NCBI RefSeq assembly: GCF_900188145.1
Contig: NZ_FZOJ01000012.1
Span: 1-64,000, forward strand
Direction: 5' to 3'
Length of the DNA stretch: 64,000 bases
From: Anaerovirgula multivorans
GTDB taxonomy: Bacteria; Bacillota; Clostridia; Peptostreptococcales; Natronincolaceae
Below, in pieces: positions 29,028 through 37,932 of the stretch (positions are counted from its first letter, which is position 1; each line of letters starts with the position of its first letter). Position numbers and translations under genes: made by a program. A model generated the notes under the pieces. That model did no database searches, had not been told where the DNA came from, and saw nothing but the letters and a program-made list of their open reading frames with translations.

Positions 29028-29162
29028 TTAAATTAATACAACGCCTTGCTCGGCGTATATTCCTAATACCAATACTTCTGACATAAAATCAGCAATTTGT
29101 CTTGGAGGAAAGTTTACTACCCCTAAAACTTGCTTGCCAACCATTTCTTCCATTGATTGCAT
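29028..29162 (-). pseudogene. CsaA-like tRNA-binding-domain protein, C-terminal fragment
   Basis: Forty-four codons on the minus strand (EEMVGKQVLGVVNFPPRQIA, then DFMSEVLVLGIYAEQGVVLI) match the last part of CsaA-type OB-fold proteins of about 110 residues. An in-frame TGA lies just before the first ATG, and no upstream part is seen. It is the truncated tail of a lost gene. Confidence 0.65.
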
Positions 29163-29450
29163 TTCTCAGTGAATCTTGGAGCAGTTTTTGAGATACTCTT
29201 ACATATCTATTACTACATCCAATCCTTTTCGCGGGATAAAATGGTAAAACAAAAAAGGTATCGGTGTTCCACCTTGTCTGCCTTCCCTATCCCTTGGTTT
29301 ATGAGTATTTTAAATCAAGTCTTGTATTTTAATTCATTGTATTGTATAATTATAAATAGTTTTTCTCAAAACAACTATTGAAGAAAACTCTTAAAAACCT
29401 TAAACTGGCGTATACTTATAAGAAATAAAAATAAATTGGAGTAATAATAT

Positions 29451-29960
29451 ATGGATTTGATAATTAGAAAAGCGGATATTTCAGATATAAAAGATATATA
29501 TATAATAACAAGAGAGGCCTTTAATAAATATGCCCTGGACCTCGGTCTTCCCCAGAGGGTCTCTGCCCTTAAAGAGACGGAAGAAACAATAAAGGATGAG
29601 CTTGACAATAAAAACATACTGGTTGCATGTTTAAACAATGAAGTCATTGGTTCTATACGTTACGAAATAATGCCAGAGAACATTACATATATTAGTCGTT
29701 ATGGTGTTAAGCCAACAGTACAAAACAATGGTATAGGCAAAGCTCTTTTTCAAGCAGTGGAGGATGCTCTTATAAAAGACAATATTAAAGCCGTAACCCT
29801 CCATACTGCATCAAAAATGACAGCCCTTATCCACTTTTATTATAGTCTGGGCTTTTATATTCATTCAACCACTTCAGACAGAGGGTATATAAGGGCATTA
29901 TTGTACAAGGAATTCGGTCAGAGTGAATCACTGGATTTATCTTGTGTGCAAAGTATGTAA
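29451..29960 (+). CDS. GNAT family N-acetyltransferase
   Basis: 169 residues behind TTGGAGTAATAAT. Acetyl-CoA-dependent acyltransferase fold: N-terminal IIRKADISDIKDIYIITREAF, the strand LVACLNNEVIGSIRYEI, the acetyl-CoA loop VQNNGIGKALFQAVED (Q/R-x-x-G-x-G/A), and the C-terminal FYYSLGFYIHS. The acceptor is unknown. Single gene. Confidence 0.9.
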   Translation: MDLIIRKADISDIKDIYIITREAFNKYALDLGLPQRVSALKETEETIKDELDNKNILVACLNNEVIGSIRYEIMPENITYISRYGVKPTVQNNGIGKALFQAVEDALIKDNIKAVTLHTASKMTALIHFYYSLGFYIHSTTSDRGYIRALLYKEFGQSESLDLSCVQSM

Positions 29961-30197
29961 TCAGGGACTTTTGCTAGAATGATTTTCTAAAATCTGTACT
30001 TTTTCAGTGGCCTCTACCGTCCCGCAGATTCGCAACGTCCCCATTAATGCTCCTAATTTCCAATTTAAATTGCAACCTTACATAAGTCAGCCCAACTCTC
30101 ATTTATACTCTCAACTGGGATGTTACTAATCTGCTGTTATGTGATGGTCTGCTTTTTCAATTAAAATTATCATTCAAGATTAATAATATAGTATATT

Positions 30198-30632
30198 TTA
30201 ATTAGAAGTAAAATCTCTGTTATTCATTATATAATTTACAGTAAATTTTACTGCTCTTTTTGTTAGATCTTCACATAAATGTGGTGGATTATCGTCTTTA
30301 AAACCTTCTGGTCGTAATTCTCTACAAACTAAACTCCGAAACTCTTCTTGAAAATTATCTGCAAAATCATAACATATACTTATAATTATTTCTTGAGAAA
30401 CTCCTTTTCCTCTTCCAAATATACCCAAAAACATTAATGATCCTTCTACTAAGCCACATTGGGCTCCAAATTTTCCTGCACCATGCATGCCAATAGCAGA
30501 ATCTATAATTTGAGATTCCAATTTAATTTCAAATATTTCTGCTAATGTCTTTAACATTGTAGTAGCACAATTTAAATCTTCCTTCCAATAATAATCATGT
30601 ACTCTTTCATCAATAATCTCTTTAAATTTCAT
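30198..30632 (-). CDS. C_GCAxxG_C_C family protein (possible redox or metal role)
   Basis: 144 residues behind GGAGGTAAAGTA. The family pattern is present: NCATTMLKTLAE near residue 21, GMHGAGKFGAQCGLVEGSLMFLG in the middle, FRSLVCRELRPEG, and a late cysteine in PPHLCEDLT. The four spaced cysteines suggest a metal or redox cofactor, but no reaction is established for the family. Single gene. Confidence 0.85.
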   Translation of the reverse strand: MKFKEIIDERVHDYYWKEDLNCATTMLKTLAEIFEIKLESQIIDSAIGMHGAGKFGAQCGLVEGSLMFLGIFGRGKGVSQEIIISICYDFADNFQEEFRSLVCRELRPEGFKDDNPPHLCEDLTKRAVKFTVNYIMNNRDFTSN

Positions 30633-31136
30633 TACTTTACCTCCATATTTTTTAATTTTATTTATCCTTAATTAAGAAAATTATTATCAGCTCAATAATA
30701 TATTTTTTAGCATAATTATTTAATCTTAAAGATGAATTAATGTATTTTTAATTAAAAATAACCTTATCAATTTAATGTTCATAATAAGCTAAACAATGCT
30801 GACAAAAAACTTAAATAACATAAATAAGCCTTATGAATATGTTGATATTATTCTTAATCTAAAATCAAAATAAATATTTCGATAATACACAATTACTTAG
30901 ACTGTCGCATAACTGTCCCCTCATGCTTTTTACTCAATTTGTTTTAAAATATATCACTTATTAGCATATTCCCGGTATTATTAGTATTCCTGTCAATTAA
31001 AGGTGTAATATAATTAATAGGCCATATTAAGTCATTTAGTAAAATACGGTCTATACCTTCATTGGTGGAATTCACCATATCTCTTAGCTGCGATTTATTT
31101 AAGCCATATCCCATTATATAAATCTTTATTACGATA
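30633..31136. other. AT-rich intergenic region with a short open frame
   Basis: A 56-codon minus-strand frame (31114 to 30944, starting MGYGLNKSQLRDMVNS) has no ribosome site and no recognised family; it may be the tail of a lost gene. A REP-like AACTGTCCCC is at 30911-30920. Nothing else is visible in about 500 bases. Confidence 0.4.
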
Positions 31137-31451
31137 TCAATTGTTCACATATATCATTACAGCCATTCCTATAATAATGGTAGTTAATACGTTTTTAGTT
31201 TTATAAGCAATAAATGCAGCAATAATTCCTGCTAGAAGATAACTATTATTGAATGATATATCCAGATAACCCTTAGGAAGCAAAATAGCTGGAGTTATCA
31301 GGGCCGTTAAGAATGCTGTCGGTACATGTTTCAACCACTTCTCCAACCAAGCTGGTATTCCCGTGCTGGTAAAGATAACCTGTGAGCCAATGCGAGTAAT
31401 GAAGGTTACCAAAGCCATACCTATTATAATAGAAATTAGTTTAAAATTCAT
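31137..31451 (-). CDS. azlD: AzlD-type branched-chain amino acid exporter subunit
   Basis: 104 residues from the ATG at 31451, preceded by GGGGAAGAAGAA and overlapping the end of azlC by 11 bases. Four hydrophobic segments; the pattern TFITRIGSQVIF and HVPTAFLTALITPAIL is typical of AzlD. With AzlC it forms the small-subunit/large-subunit pair that exports branched-chain amino acids and azaleucine in Bacillus. A divergent MocR regulator is next to the operon. Confidence 0.9.
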   Translation of the reverse strand: MNFKLISIIIGMALVTFITRIGSQVIFTSTGIPAWLEKWLKHVPTAFLTALITPAILLPKGYLDISFNNSYLLAGIIAAFIAYKTKNVLTTIIIGMAVMIYVNN

Positions 31452-32178
31452 TTCTTCTTCCCCTTTCAATTAGTCCTCCAACAATACTTGCAGTAACAGC
31501 GGCTAGAATAATGTACCACTTGCCAGGCAGATGTAAGGCCCCCAAAACAGCTGTCAGAGCAGAGACTAGGGCTACAAACAGGGCAGTTCGGTTAATCAGT
31601 CGGGGTATTAACAAAACTAGAAATGTTAATGGTATGACAAAATCAAGTCCCCATTCCAAGGGGTTAGGTATACTATGGTAAAGAACAGCTCCTAAAAAAG
31701 TAGAAAAAGCCCATATGATGTATAAAAAATAGCTTGCTCCCAACTGGTAATATGCATCATAGCCCTTTTTTTCAATTCGGTTGATCGTCAACGCATAGCT
31801 TTCATCCGTCATACTGAAGGCTAAGAGATACTGTAGGGTTCGAGGTTGCTTAAAAAGATAAGATGATAGAGATGCACCCATTAACAAGTGGCGCAGGTTA
31901 ATTAAGAAAGTGGTAAAGACAATTACTCCCCAATTGGTAATACCGGAATTCATCATGGCAATAGCCATAAACTGGGCTGCTCCTGCAAAAACTATTATGG
32001 ACATAAAGGTTATTTGAAAAGCTGAAAAACCTGCGGTTCTGCCCATTATGCCACAGGTCAATCCAAATGGAATAATTCCTGCGGTAATGGGTAAGCAGTC
32101 TTTTAATACTTCCTTCCAGATAACTGTATTCCAATTTCGCAAAGTGTAAGATGTATTTTTATCCACTAGAGATTTCAA
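31441..32178 (-). CDS. azlC: AzlC-type branched-chain amino acid exporter subunit
   Basis: About 241-245 residues with seven or so membrane segments. Characteristic stretches are ITAGIIPFGLTCGIMGRTAG, FAGAAQFMAIAMM, LINLRHLLMGASL and FSMTDESYAL. The TTG at 32178 directly abuts AAAGGAG, while the GTG at 32166, twelve bases away, may be the real start. It precedes azlD in a coupled operon, transcribed away from the MocR gene at 32282 across a shared operator region. Confidence 0.92.
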   Translation of the reverse strand: MKSLVDKNTSYTLRNWNTVIWKEVLKDCLPITAGIIPFGLTCGIMGRTAGFSAFQITFMSIIVFAGAAQFMAIAMMNSGITNWGVIVFTTFLINLRHLLMGASLSSYLFKQPRTLQYLLAFSMTDESYALTINRIEKKGYDAYYQLGASYFLYIIWAFSTFLGAVLYHSIPNPLEWGLDFVIPLTFLVLLIPRLINRTALFVALVSALTAVLGALHLPGKWYIILAAVTASIVGGLIERGRRNEF

Positions 32179-32224
32179 CTCCTTTCATTTTTTTATTATA
32201 ATTTAGAAGGAAATACTAAGTAAA

Positions 32225-32322
32225 TATCCAATTATAATATTATTAGGTAAAATTGGATACCAAAGGAGTGAAAACCAGAAAATGAATATATCCAAATTGA
32301 TAGTTAATACGAAATTGGATAC
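32225..32322. promoter_or_regulatory. azlCD/MocR operator boxes
   Basis: TATCCAATT (32225-32233) and AATTGGATA (32251-32259) are a perfect inverted pair with 17 bases between. A third box AAATTGGATAC (32312-32322), in the same orientation as the second, lies inside the start of the MocR gene. Such sets of direct and inverted boxes are typical of MocR operators. The first two lie between the divergent starts. Confidence 0.75.
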
Positions 32323-33790
32323 TACTTCACCATATTACTTGCAGATTGCTGCCCTTATAAAAACTAAGATTGTTGATGGTTCCTTGACAGTAGGTGAAAA
32401 GCTTCCTGCGGAAAGGGAGCTGGCTTTATTGTTCGAGGTTAGTAGAACCACAGCCATCAATGCATATCGGCATTTAGAAAAGGGTGGCTATGTAAGCATA
32501 AAAAATGGTAGTGGTACATATGTCAGCGATAGATATGCTTTGGAAAGTAAAACCAATAATGAAATACCCTGGCCTCAATTGTTAAAACCTTATATTCATC
32601 CTTCGATGGCTACACTTATGAGTGAACTGATGGTTAGTAATGTGCTGGAGGATAAAATTTCTCTTGATGCCGGTATGCCGGACCCTAATTATTATCCTAT
32701 CGATATATTTTCTAAACTTCACAGAGATTACTTGGCCGAGTTGGAACCTAGAGATTTTGGGCATATACCTGTTCACGGATATGAACCCTTGAGACATACG
32801 ATTACTCAAATGTTAGGTTCAGAAGGTATCAAGTGCTACTCTGATGAAGTAATTATTCTTTCAGGGTCTCAACAGGGTTTATATCTTACTGCAAGAGTGC
32901 TGATTGAGCCGGGTGATTATGTGATCATCCAGGCTCCTACTTACCTAGGAGCTATCCAAGTATTTCAATCATTGGGGGCAAGAGTATTAAGCCTGCCTCA
33001 AAGCGAGGATTTCCCCTTTGAAATATTAGAAGATTATTTAACCCGCTACAGGCCAAAATTGTTGTACTGTATTCCTACCTTCCGAAACCCTACCGGTACT
33101 GTTATGAATGCCGGGGAAAGAAAGAAGCTTATCCAGCTTGCAGCACGTTATAGGCTGGCTATTCTAGAAGACGATCCTTACAGCAACCTCTACTATGAAG
33201 ACAGGCCCCCGGCAAGCTTGAAAGCTTTGGATGACTATGGAGGAGTGATATATTTAAGCACTTTTTCAAAAATCCTAATGCCGGGATTAAGGCTGGGATA
33301 CATGGTTGCCCATCCATCATTTATTCATAGAATAATTTTGGAGAAACAGTATGTTGATTTGCACAGTAATAATATTTCACAGTGGCTGCTTGACTTATTC
33401 ATTAAGGAGGGATACCTGGCAAATCATCTGATAAAGATGCGGGGAATCTATAGAAATCGGAGAAATGTTATGACTGAGGCCCTTAACCAGAGTCTCAAAT
33501 CAAAGCTTTCCTTTCAGATCCCTCAAGGAGGGTTTTACATATGGTGTAAAATAAATGAAAACATTTCATTAAAAAAACTGTTGCAAGAGGCTTTAAAAAC
33601 GGGAGTATCCTTTGTTCCAGGAGAAGCGTTTTATGCAGCTCCAGGGGAAGACAAGGAATTTCGTCTATGCTTCTCCCAGCATAATGAAGAGATAATATTA
33701 GAAGGGATAAGTAGATTGGAAAAATCAATAGGGAAATTTAAAAAAAGTCAATTTTCTATCTCTAAAAGAGAAGTAAGGCCAATTATCTAA
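32282..33790 (+). CDS. MocR-family regulator, probably controls azlCD
   Basis: 502 residues. A GntR winged helix (about 20-85, LPAERELALLFEVSRTTAINAYRHL) is fused to a fold-type I aminotransferase domain with NPTGTV, LEDDPYSNLYYE and the PLP lysine in STFSKILMPGLRLGY. It is transcribed divergently from azlCD with operator boxes in between, the usual layout for a MocR controlling a transporter. The effector is likely PLP with an amino acid, but that is inferred. Confidence 0.92.
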   Translation: MNISKLIVNTKLDTTSPYYLQIAALIKTKIVDGSLTVGEKLPAERELALLFEVSRTTAINAYRHLEKGGYVSIKNGSGTYVSDRYALESKTNNEIPWPQLLKPYIHPSMATLMSELMVSNVLEDKISLDAGMPDPNYYPIDIFSKLHRDYLAELEPRDFGHIPVHGYEPLRHTITQMLGSEGIKCYSDEVIILSGSQQGLYLTARVLIEPGDYVIIQAPTYLGAIQVFQSLGARVLSLPQSEDFPFEILEDYLTRYRPKLLYCIPTFRNPTGTVMNAGERKKLIQLAARYRLAILEDDPYSNLYYEDRPPASLKALDDYGGVIYLSTFSKILMPGLRLGYMVAHPSFIHRIILEKQYVDLHSNNISQWLLDLFIKEGYLANHLIKMRGIYRNRRNVMTEALNQSLKSKLSFQIPQGGFYIWCKINENISLKKLLQEALKTGVSFVPGEAFYAAPGEDKEFRLCFSQHNEEIILEGISRLEKSIGKFKKSQFSISKREVRPII

Positions 33791-33930
33791 ACTATAACAG
33801 TAAGACAGTTTATAGATAAATATATCTTTATAAACTATTTTCTTTTATCCACGCATATGGGAAAATCAACATATCTTTTAATAACTGTAGTTATTCTATA
33901 CACTATAACTGCGATTTTCATACTATAAAC

Positions 33931-33982
33931 AAATGAAATTAGGCCGAACCTGATTAGCGTTTGGCCTTTTTGAAATTCATTT
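33931..33982 (+). terminator. terminator downstream of the MocR gene
   Basis: AGGCCGAAC (33941-33949) pairs with GTTTGGCCT (33959-33967) and is followed by T residues. Outer AAATGAAATT/AATTCATTT sequences lengthen the stem. It is placed between convergent genes and may work both ways. Confidence 0.75.
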
Positions 33983-34006
33983 GTGGTAGATTCCCCAGCA
34001 CTCCCA

Positions 34007-34414
34007 CTACCTTAGCATTGTTAAGCTGCCAGTTAGTTTATTGATTTTTTTCTTTGGTCCATAAAGACATACGCCTAAATAATTTATTTGGTCTTCATTT
34101 GTTGAGGATAGCTTTATTTCATAATCATCATAATCTAAGGACTTTTGTGCCACGTCACTAAAGCCAATCGCCTTAATGTCTGGATCATTATTTTCTAATA
34201 GCACATCATATTTTTCCTTAATCTTTTCTTTAGATAAGGTTAATACTGGAATAGGTATATTTGTAATGCCTTCATGAACCCTACTATGCTTATCTATTAC
34301 TTTTTTACCAGCCAAACCCTTTATTTCACTGGCTAGACTAACACCTAAAGCGGCGGTGGTATTTGCAATCATACCAATTGGTAAATTCCCGTCAACAATC
34401 ATTACACATTTCAT
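34007..34414 (-). CDS. DUF2000 family protein
   Basis: 135 residues. The N-terminal CVMIVDGNLPIGMIANTTAA is the family signature, followed by a nucleotide-fold-like LGVSLASEIKGLAG and a C-terminal INYLGVCLYGPKKKINKLTG. It resembles peptidyl-tRNA-hydrolase-like folds; no activity is known. The gene lies just after an AraC regulator gene and is probably transcribed separately. Confidence 0.85.
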   Translation of the reverse strand: MKCVMIVDGNLPIGMIANTTAALGVSLASEIKGLAGKKVIDKHSRVHEGITNIPIPVLTLSKEKIKEKYDVLLENNDPDIKAIGFSDVAQKSLDYDDYEIKLSSTNEDQINYLGVCLYGPKKKINKLTGSLTMLR

Positions 34415-34490
34415 ATATAAATACCTCCTTCATAAAATGATTATAGAGGTATTTTCTATTTCTTTATTGTATAATATTGACTTGAATTTT

Positions 34491-35282
34491 TTAACAAATT
34501 TTTAACGCTTTATGGTATTGAAGAGGGGTTATTCCATAGGCTTTTTTAAATTCCTTTGTAAAATGAGCTTGATCATAAAAACCTGATCTTAAGGCAATAT
34601 CTATTATATTATCACTGCTTTTCAGGAGATATTTCCCATAATTAATTTTAAGCTGTAACTGATAGGCATTGGGGGTAGTATTAAACTTATCCTTAAAATT
34701 TCTAATTAATGCAAATTTATTAATATTGAAATGTTTCTCCATGTCCTTCAGATGTAGAGACTGAAGAAAATGACCCTCTATATAGGTCTTGATTGCATTC
34801 ATCTTTCGATTACTTTCAAGCTTTATGTCCACATCACATGTCTTAAATAATTGAATAAGTATATTTATTAGTTCGATTTCCTTATCAAACCTACTAGCAT
34901 CACTCTTTAAAACATCAGCTAAATGTTTAATCTGAGCAAATTCGTACTTACCTAATCTCTTTATACCAATGGAATGTTGCTCATCTAAATCATCAAAAAT
35001 CTCCTTACAGAACTCATTCCCTATATAAATCATTGTAAACTCCCATTCAGTAATGTTTAAAGGTTGACATCTATGACTTACATAGGGATATATAATTACC
35101 GCATCACCAGCTTTAATGTTGTAATTTTTTCCACTGACATTTAATATCGTTGCTCCTTTTTGGATATAGCCTATTGATAATTCTTGATGAAGATGATCTT
35201 TGTATGCATGTACATCATTAGTACAGGTTTTAATCTCAACCATATTACATGCATCTGCTCGATAATAGTGTATCCCTTTCAT
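34491..35282 (-). CDS. AraC-family regulator with N-terminal cupin domain
   Basis: About 263 residues from the ATG at 35282 behind AGGGTGGTG. The N-terminal cupin sensor (about 15-110, with HQELSIGYIQKGATIL and KAGDAVIIYPYVSH) is followed by two C-terminal AraC helix-turn-helix motifs (about 165-263, ending FYDQAHFTKEFKKAYGITPLQYH). It is divergent from the acetoacetate decarboxylase-like gene 147 bases away, which it may control. Confidence 0.9.
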   Translation of the reverse strand: MKGIHYYRADACNMVEIKTCTNDVHAYKDHLHQELSIGYIQKGATILNVSGKNYNIKAGDAVIIYPYVSHRCQPLNITEWEFTMIYIGNEFCKEIFDDLDEQHSIGIKRLGKYEFAQIKHLADVLKSDASRFDKEIELINILIQLFKTCDVDIKLESNRKMNAIKTYIEGHFLQSLHLKDMEKHFNINKFALIRNFKDKFNTTPNAYQLQLKINYGKYLLKSSDNIIDIALRSGFYDQAHFTKEFKKAYGITPLQYHKALKIC

Positions 35283-35429
35283 AAACACCACCCTACATAA
35301 AATATATAATTTATTATAGCATGAATTTAGTTCTTTAAATTATCTGCTGCTGCAATTTTTTACAATACATCTGGCTAATTCCTTTTATAAAATATAAGCG
35401 TATTAAATATTGATAAAAGGAGGTAAAAT

Positions 35430-36221
35430 ATGATCAAAGGATATACTCTTCCACGGACACCTAAAGGCAAGTCTAGTCTTGTGCCAAATCCACCTTGGCA
35501 TTATGTAGGTAATGTATTGGCTGTAGAATATGTAGCAGATCAAGAGAAAGCTGCAGCTTTTTTGCCAGAGGGTCTTAAGCTTGCTTCCAATCAATGTGGA
35601 ATTTACTTCATTGAATGGCAATATACCAGCGACTCTGAGGAGGCCTATCTAGATCCTGTTTGTAGCCAATACCGTGAAACGATTATTTTATTATCAGCAA
35701 GCTATAAAGATACTCCAGTAGCCTATTGTCCCTTCATTTGGGTTGATCAAGACAAATCCCTTATGCGGGGGTTAATTCAAGGCTGGCCTAAGCAAATTGG
35801 AGAAACTTGGATAACCCGTTCTTATGATATACCTTCTAAAGCTTCTCCCCTTCTAGGAAAAGGAGGTAGATTTGGTGCAGCTCTATCAGTTGGGGGCCGC
35901 CGACTAGCAGAGACAAAGGTAACACTAATTGAAGAAAGCAATTCCCTTCCTACACCAGCATTTGCATCTGCTGTAAATGTAAGATATTTTCCAGAGCTTA
36001 TCAAGGATAAGCATGATCAACCTGCAGTTCACCAGCTTGTTCAGCTTAAATCACGAAATGTAAAAACATCACAGATTTTGAAGGGTGAAGCTTCAATGGA
36101 AATATTCGATCATCCCTATACTGAACTACCCGATTTAAAACCAATAACTGTCGTTGCAGGTTATCGATTTTCTGTGGCACTTACCGTTGATGATCTAATC
36201 CACCTTCGTGACTTGAGATAG
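35430..36221 (+). CDS. acetoacetate decarboxylase-family protein
   Basis: 263 residues behind AAAAGGAGGTAAAAT. The ADC fold is suggested by YVADQEKAAAFLPEGL, PFIWVDQDKSLMRG, and the segment GLIQGWPKQIGETW. Lys121 there fits the Schiff-base lysine position of ADC (usually GYPKK). Members decarboxylate or cyclise beta-keto or related acids, and many have changed activity, so true acetoacetate decarboxylation is uncertain. Solventogenic partners are absent; the neighbour is a divergent AraC regulator. Confidence 0.85.
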   Translation: MIKGYTLPRTPKGKSSLVPNPPWHYVGNVLAVEYVADQEKAAAFLPEGLKLASNQCGIYFIEWQYTSDSEEAYLDPVCSQYRETIILLSASYKDTPVAYCPFIWVDQDKSLMRGLIQGWPKQIGETWITRSYDIPSKASPLLGKGGRFGAALSVGGRRLAETKVTLIEESNSLPTPAFASAVNVRYFPELIKDKHDQPAVHQLVQLKSRNVKTSQILKGEASMEIFDHPYTELPDLKPITVVAGYRFSVALTVDDLIHLRDLR

Positions 36222-36234
36222 GAAACATCTATAC

Positions 36235-36510
36235 AGTGAATTGGCAAACAATTGTAGTGGGGACTTTAGTCCCCGCTAGCATTGTCTTTCGTTGCATTAC
36301 TTAATAAATTGATTAATAAATCTACACCATATTCTTAGAGCATTTGTTTTAATATGCTATGATTTATAGTGTCGAAGAAAGATGATAGATCAAACTCGGT
36401 TAAATATTGGTATCCCTCTTGGAAATACTTTTTATTGAGTTCACTGAATTGTTTCCATTGTTTTTTCCACTGCTCTTTTTTCAATATTATAGAAATTTGA
36501 ACTAATTAAT
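36235..36510 (-). pseudogene. reverse transcriptase fragment
   Basis: The minus strand reads KEQWKKQWKQFSELNKKYFQ, then EGYQYLTEFDLSSFFDTINH and SILKQML. This is the first palm motif of a reverse transcriptase (FDLSSFFDTINH with its metal Asp). A TAA follows near 36337 and the frame continues briefly. Neither the YxDD motif nor flanking domains remain. The sequence looks more like defence-type or unclassified RTs than group II intron RTs, a tentative view. Confidence 0.55.
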
Positions 36511-36663
36511 AATAAGAAAATTCTCTAAATAATAGCGAAATCCTCCAACTTTCATTAGATTATTTTCAATAGAATTAGAAATATAACGAACTTATTACAA
36601 TTAAAAACTTAAGGAATATTCTTTAGTACTTAGTTCATTCATAAGATGTTTCAAATTTAAATA

Positions 36664-36692
36664 TAGACAACTTTACTAAATTGCTATATAAT
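36664..36692 (+). promoter_or_regulatory. promoter for the methyltransferase transcript
   Basis: TAGACA (36664-36669), a 17-base spacer and TATAAT (36687-36692) make a near-consensus sigma-A promoter. Transcription would begin near 36699, giving a leader of about 145 bases that contains a short open frame and a hairpin. Confidence 0.75.
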
Positions 36693-36723
36693 AGCACTGA
36701 TAATAACTGAAAGGATGTTTTTT

Positions 36724-36756
36724 ATGTTTAAACATATTAAAAATGAGTCGGTTTAA
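36724..36756 (+). CDS. candidate 10-residue leader peptide
   Basis: ATG at 36724 sits eight bases after GAAAGGATG and codes MFKHIKNESV before a TAA. It ends one base before the left arm of a 10-base hairpin upstream of the methyltransferase gene. Short translated leaders followed by competing hairpins are the pattern of ribosome-mediated attenuation. Whether it is translated is inferred. Confidence 0.45.
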   Translation: MFKHIKNESV

Positions 36757-36757
36757 A

Positions 36758-36807
36758 GCAGGAGGGTTTTTCTAAATAATTTATAATTTTATTGCGTACC
36801 CTCCTGC
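36758..36807 (+). promoter_or_regulatory. hairpin between leader peptide and methyltransferase, candidate attenuator
   Basis: GCAGGAGGGT (36758-36767) pairs perfectly with ACCCTCCTGC (36798-36807). The CCTCC of the right arm can also pair with the methyltransferase ribosome site GGAGGA (36830-36835), so two exclusive folds are possible. Confidence 0.55.
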
Positions 36808-36842
36808 ATTCCAGTATAAATAACTAACTGGAGGATTATAAA

Positions 36843-37583
36843 ATGGAAAAATATTTTTTTGAAGCATTTGAAGGTTTAGATAGGCTTGCTCCTGGTAGTA
36901 AAGCTTCTACATTAAAAGCAATATCAATGTTTAATAATTCAAAAGAGCATATTAAGATTTTAGACATTGGTTGTGGCAATGGCATTCATACAATGTTATT
37001 AGCACAGGAATTTCCCAATGCCTTGATTATTGCAATAGACAATCATATGCCATTTATAGAGCATTTAAATAACACTGCACAAAAATATGGATTATCTGAT
37101 AGGGTAATAGGAAAGTGTATCTCAATGTTTGAAATGCCATTTGAGGATAATTCATTTGATTTAATCTGGTCAGAGGGTTCTATTTATATAGCTGGCTTTG
37201 AAAATGGACTTCGTGATTGGAAGAGATTTCTCAGGGATGATGGATATTTTATTTGCAGTGAGCTCAGTTGGATAATAAATACCCCTTCGGAGGAAATCTG
37301 TGGTTTTTGGAATGAGGAATATCCACAAATTGATACTATAGAAAACAAAATAAATCAAATTAAAAATACAGGATATAGTTATAAATCCCATTTTATCATG
37401 CCTGTTACTGATTGGACAGAAAATTATTATACTCCGTTACAAAAAAATCTTAATGTGATGTTGAAAAAGTATGAAAATAATCAGGTTGCAAAACAGGTTA
37501 TTAATATGCTACAGACAGAAATTAATCTGTACCACAAATATTGTAGTGAGTATAGCTATGTTTTTTATATTATGTCTAAATAG
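36843..37583 (+). CDS. class I SAM-dependent methyltransferase
   Basis: 246 residues behind CTGGAGGATTATAAA. Motif I ILDIGCGNGIHTML (about 39-52) binds SAM. An acidic IIAIDNHMPF, then FDLIWSEGSIYIAGF and LRDDGYFICSELSW, complete the Rossmann-like methyltransferase core. The last 90 residues form a helical cap. The substrate is unknown. A truncated second copy of the cap region lies at 51884, together with the same downstream repeat, so this locus was partly duplicated. Expression may be tuned by the leader described above. Confidence 0.9.
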   Translation: MEKYFFEAFEGLDRLAPGSKASTLKAISMFNNSKEHIKILDIGCGNGIHTMLLAQEFPNALIIAIDNHMPFIEHLNNTAQKYGLSDRVIGKCISMFEMPFEDNSFDLIWSEGSIYIAGFENGLRDWKRFLRDDGYFICSELSWIINTPSEEICGFWNEEYPQIDTIENKINQIKNTGYSYKSHFIMPVTDWTENYYTPLQKNLNVMLKKYENNQVAKQVINMLQTEINLYHKYCSEYSYVFYIMSK

Positions 37584-37624
37584 GTGGGTTTTCTAAAACA
37601 AATCATCTAAAATAATTTAGTTCT

Positions 37625-37653
37625 AAGCCACACTTTGTCAGTGTGGCTTTTTC
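37625..37653 (+). terminator. terminator of the methyltransferase gene
   Basis: AAGCCACAC pairs with GTGTGGCTT across a 7-base loop, followed by T residues, 42 bases after the stop. Confidence 0.85.
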
Positions 37654-37725
37654 ATGTTCAAAATCCTAGGAAACTGAGGCTTTTTTTCTATAAATATTCT
37701 TTATATATTGTAAATACTAACTTTC

Positions 37726-37782
37726 AAAAAACCGCCATTACTTATGATAAGGTTCACCGTAACGCTGTAACTGCGTTTTTTT
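37726..37782 (+). repeat. dispersed hairpin repeat, copy 4
   Basis: AAAAAACCGCCATTACTTATG, GATAAGGTTCACCGTAACG, then CTGCGTTTTTTTT. The left flank ATATATTGTAAATACTAACTT is shared with copies 1, 3 and 6. Confidence 0.8.
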
Positions 37783-37932
37783 TTAGAGTTAACGAAACAT
37801 AGGCTTTTTTAGTGGTGTATTTGACTTTTGCCTAATTATATTTTCTTTATTTTGTATAAAGTTTCCTCAAACTTCTTTAAAATCCTGCTATAAATAGGCC
37901 TTAGAGAAAAAAGTGCTCCCTTCATATAATTT

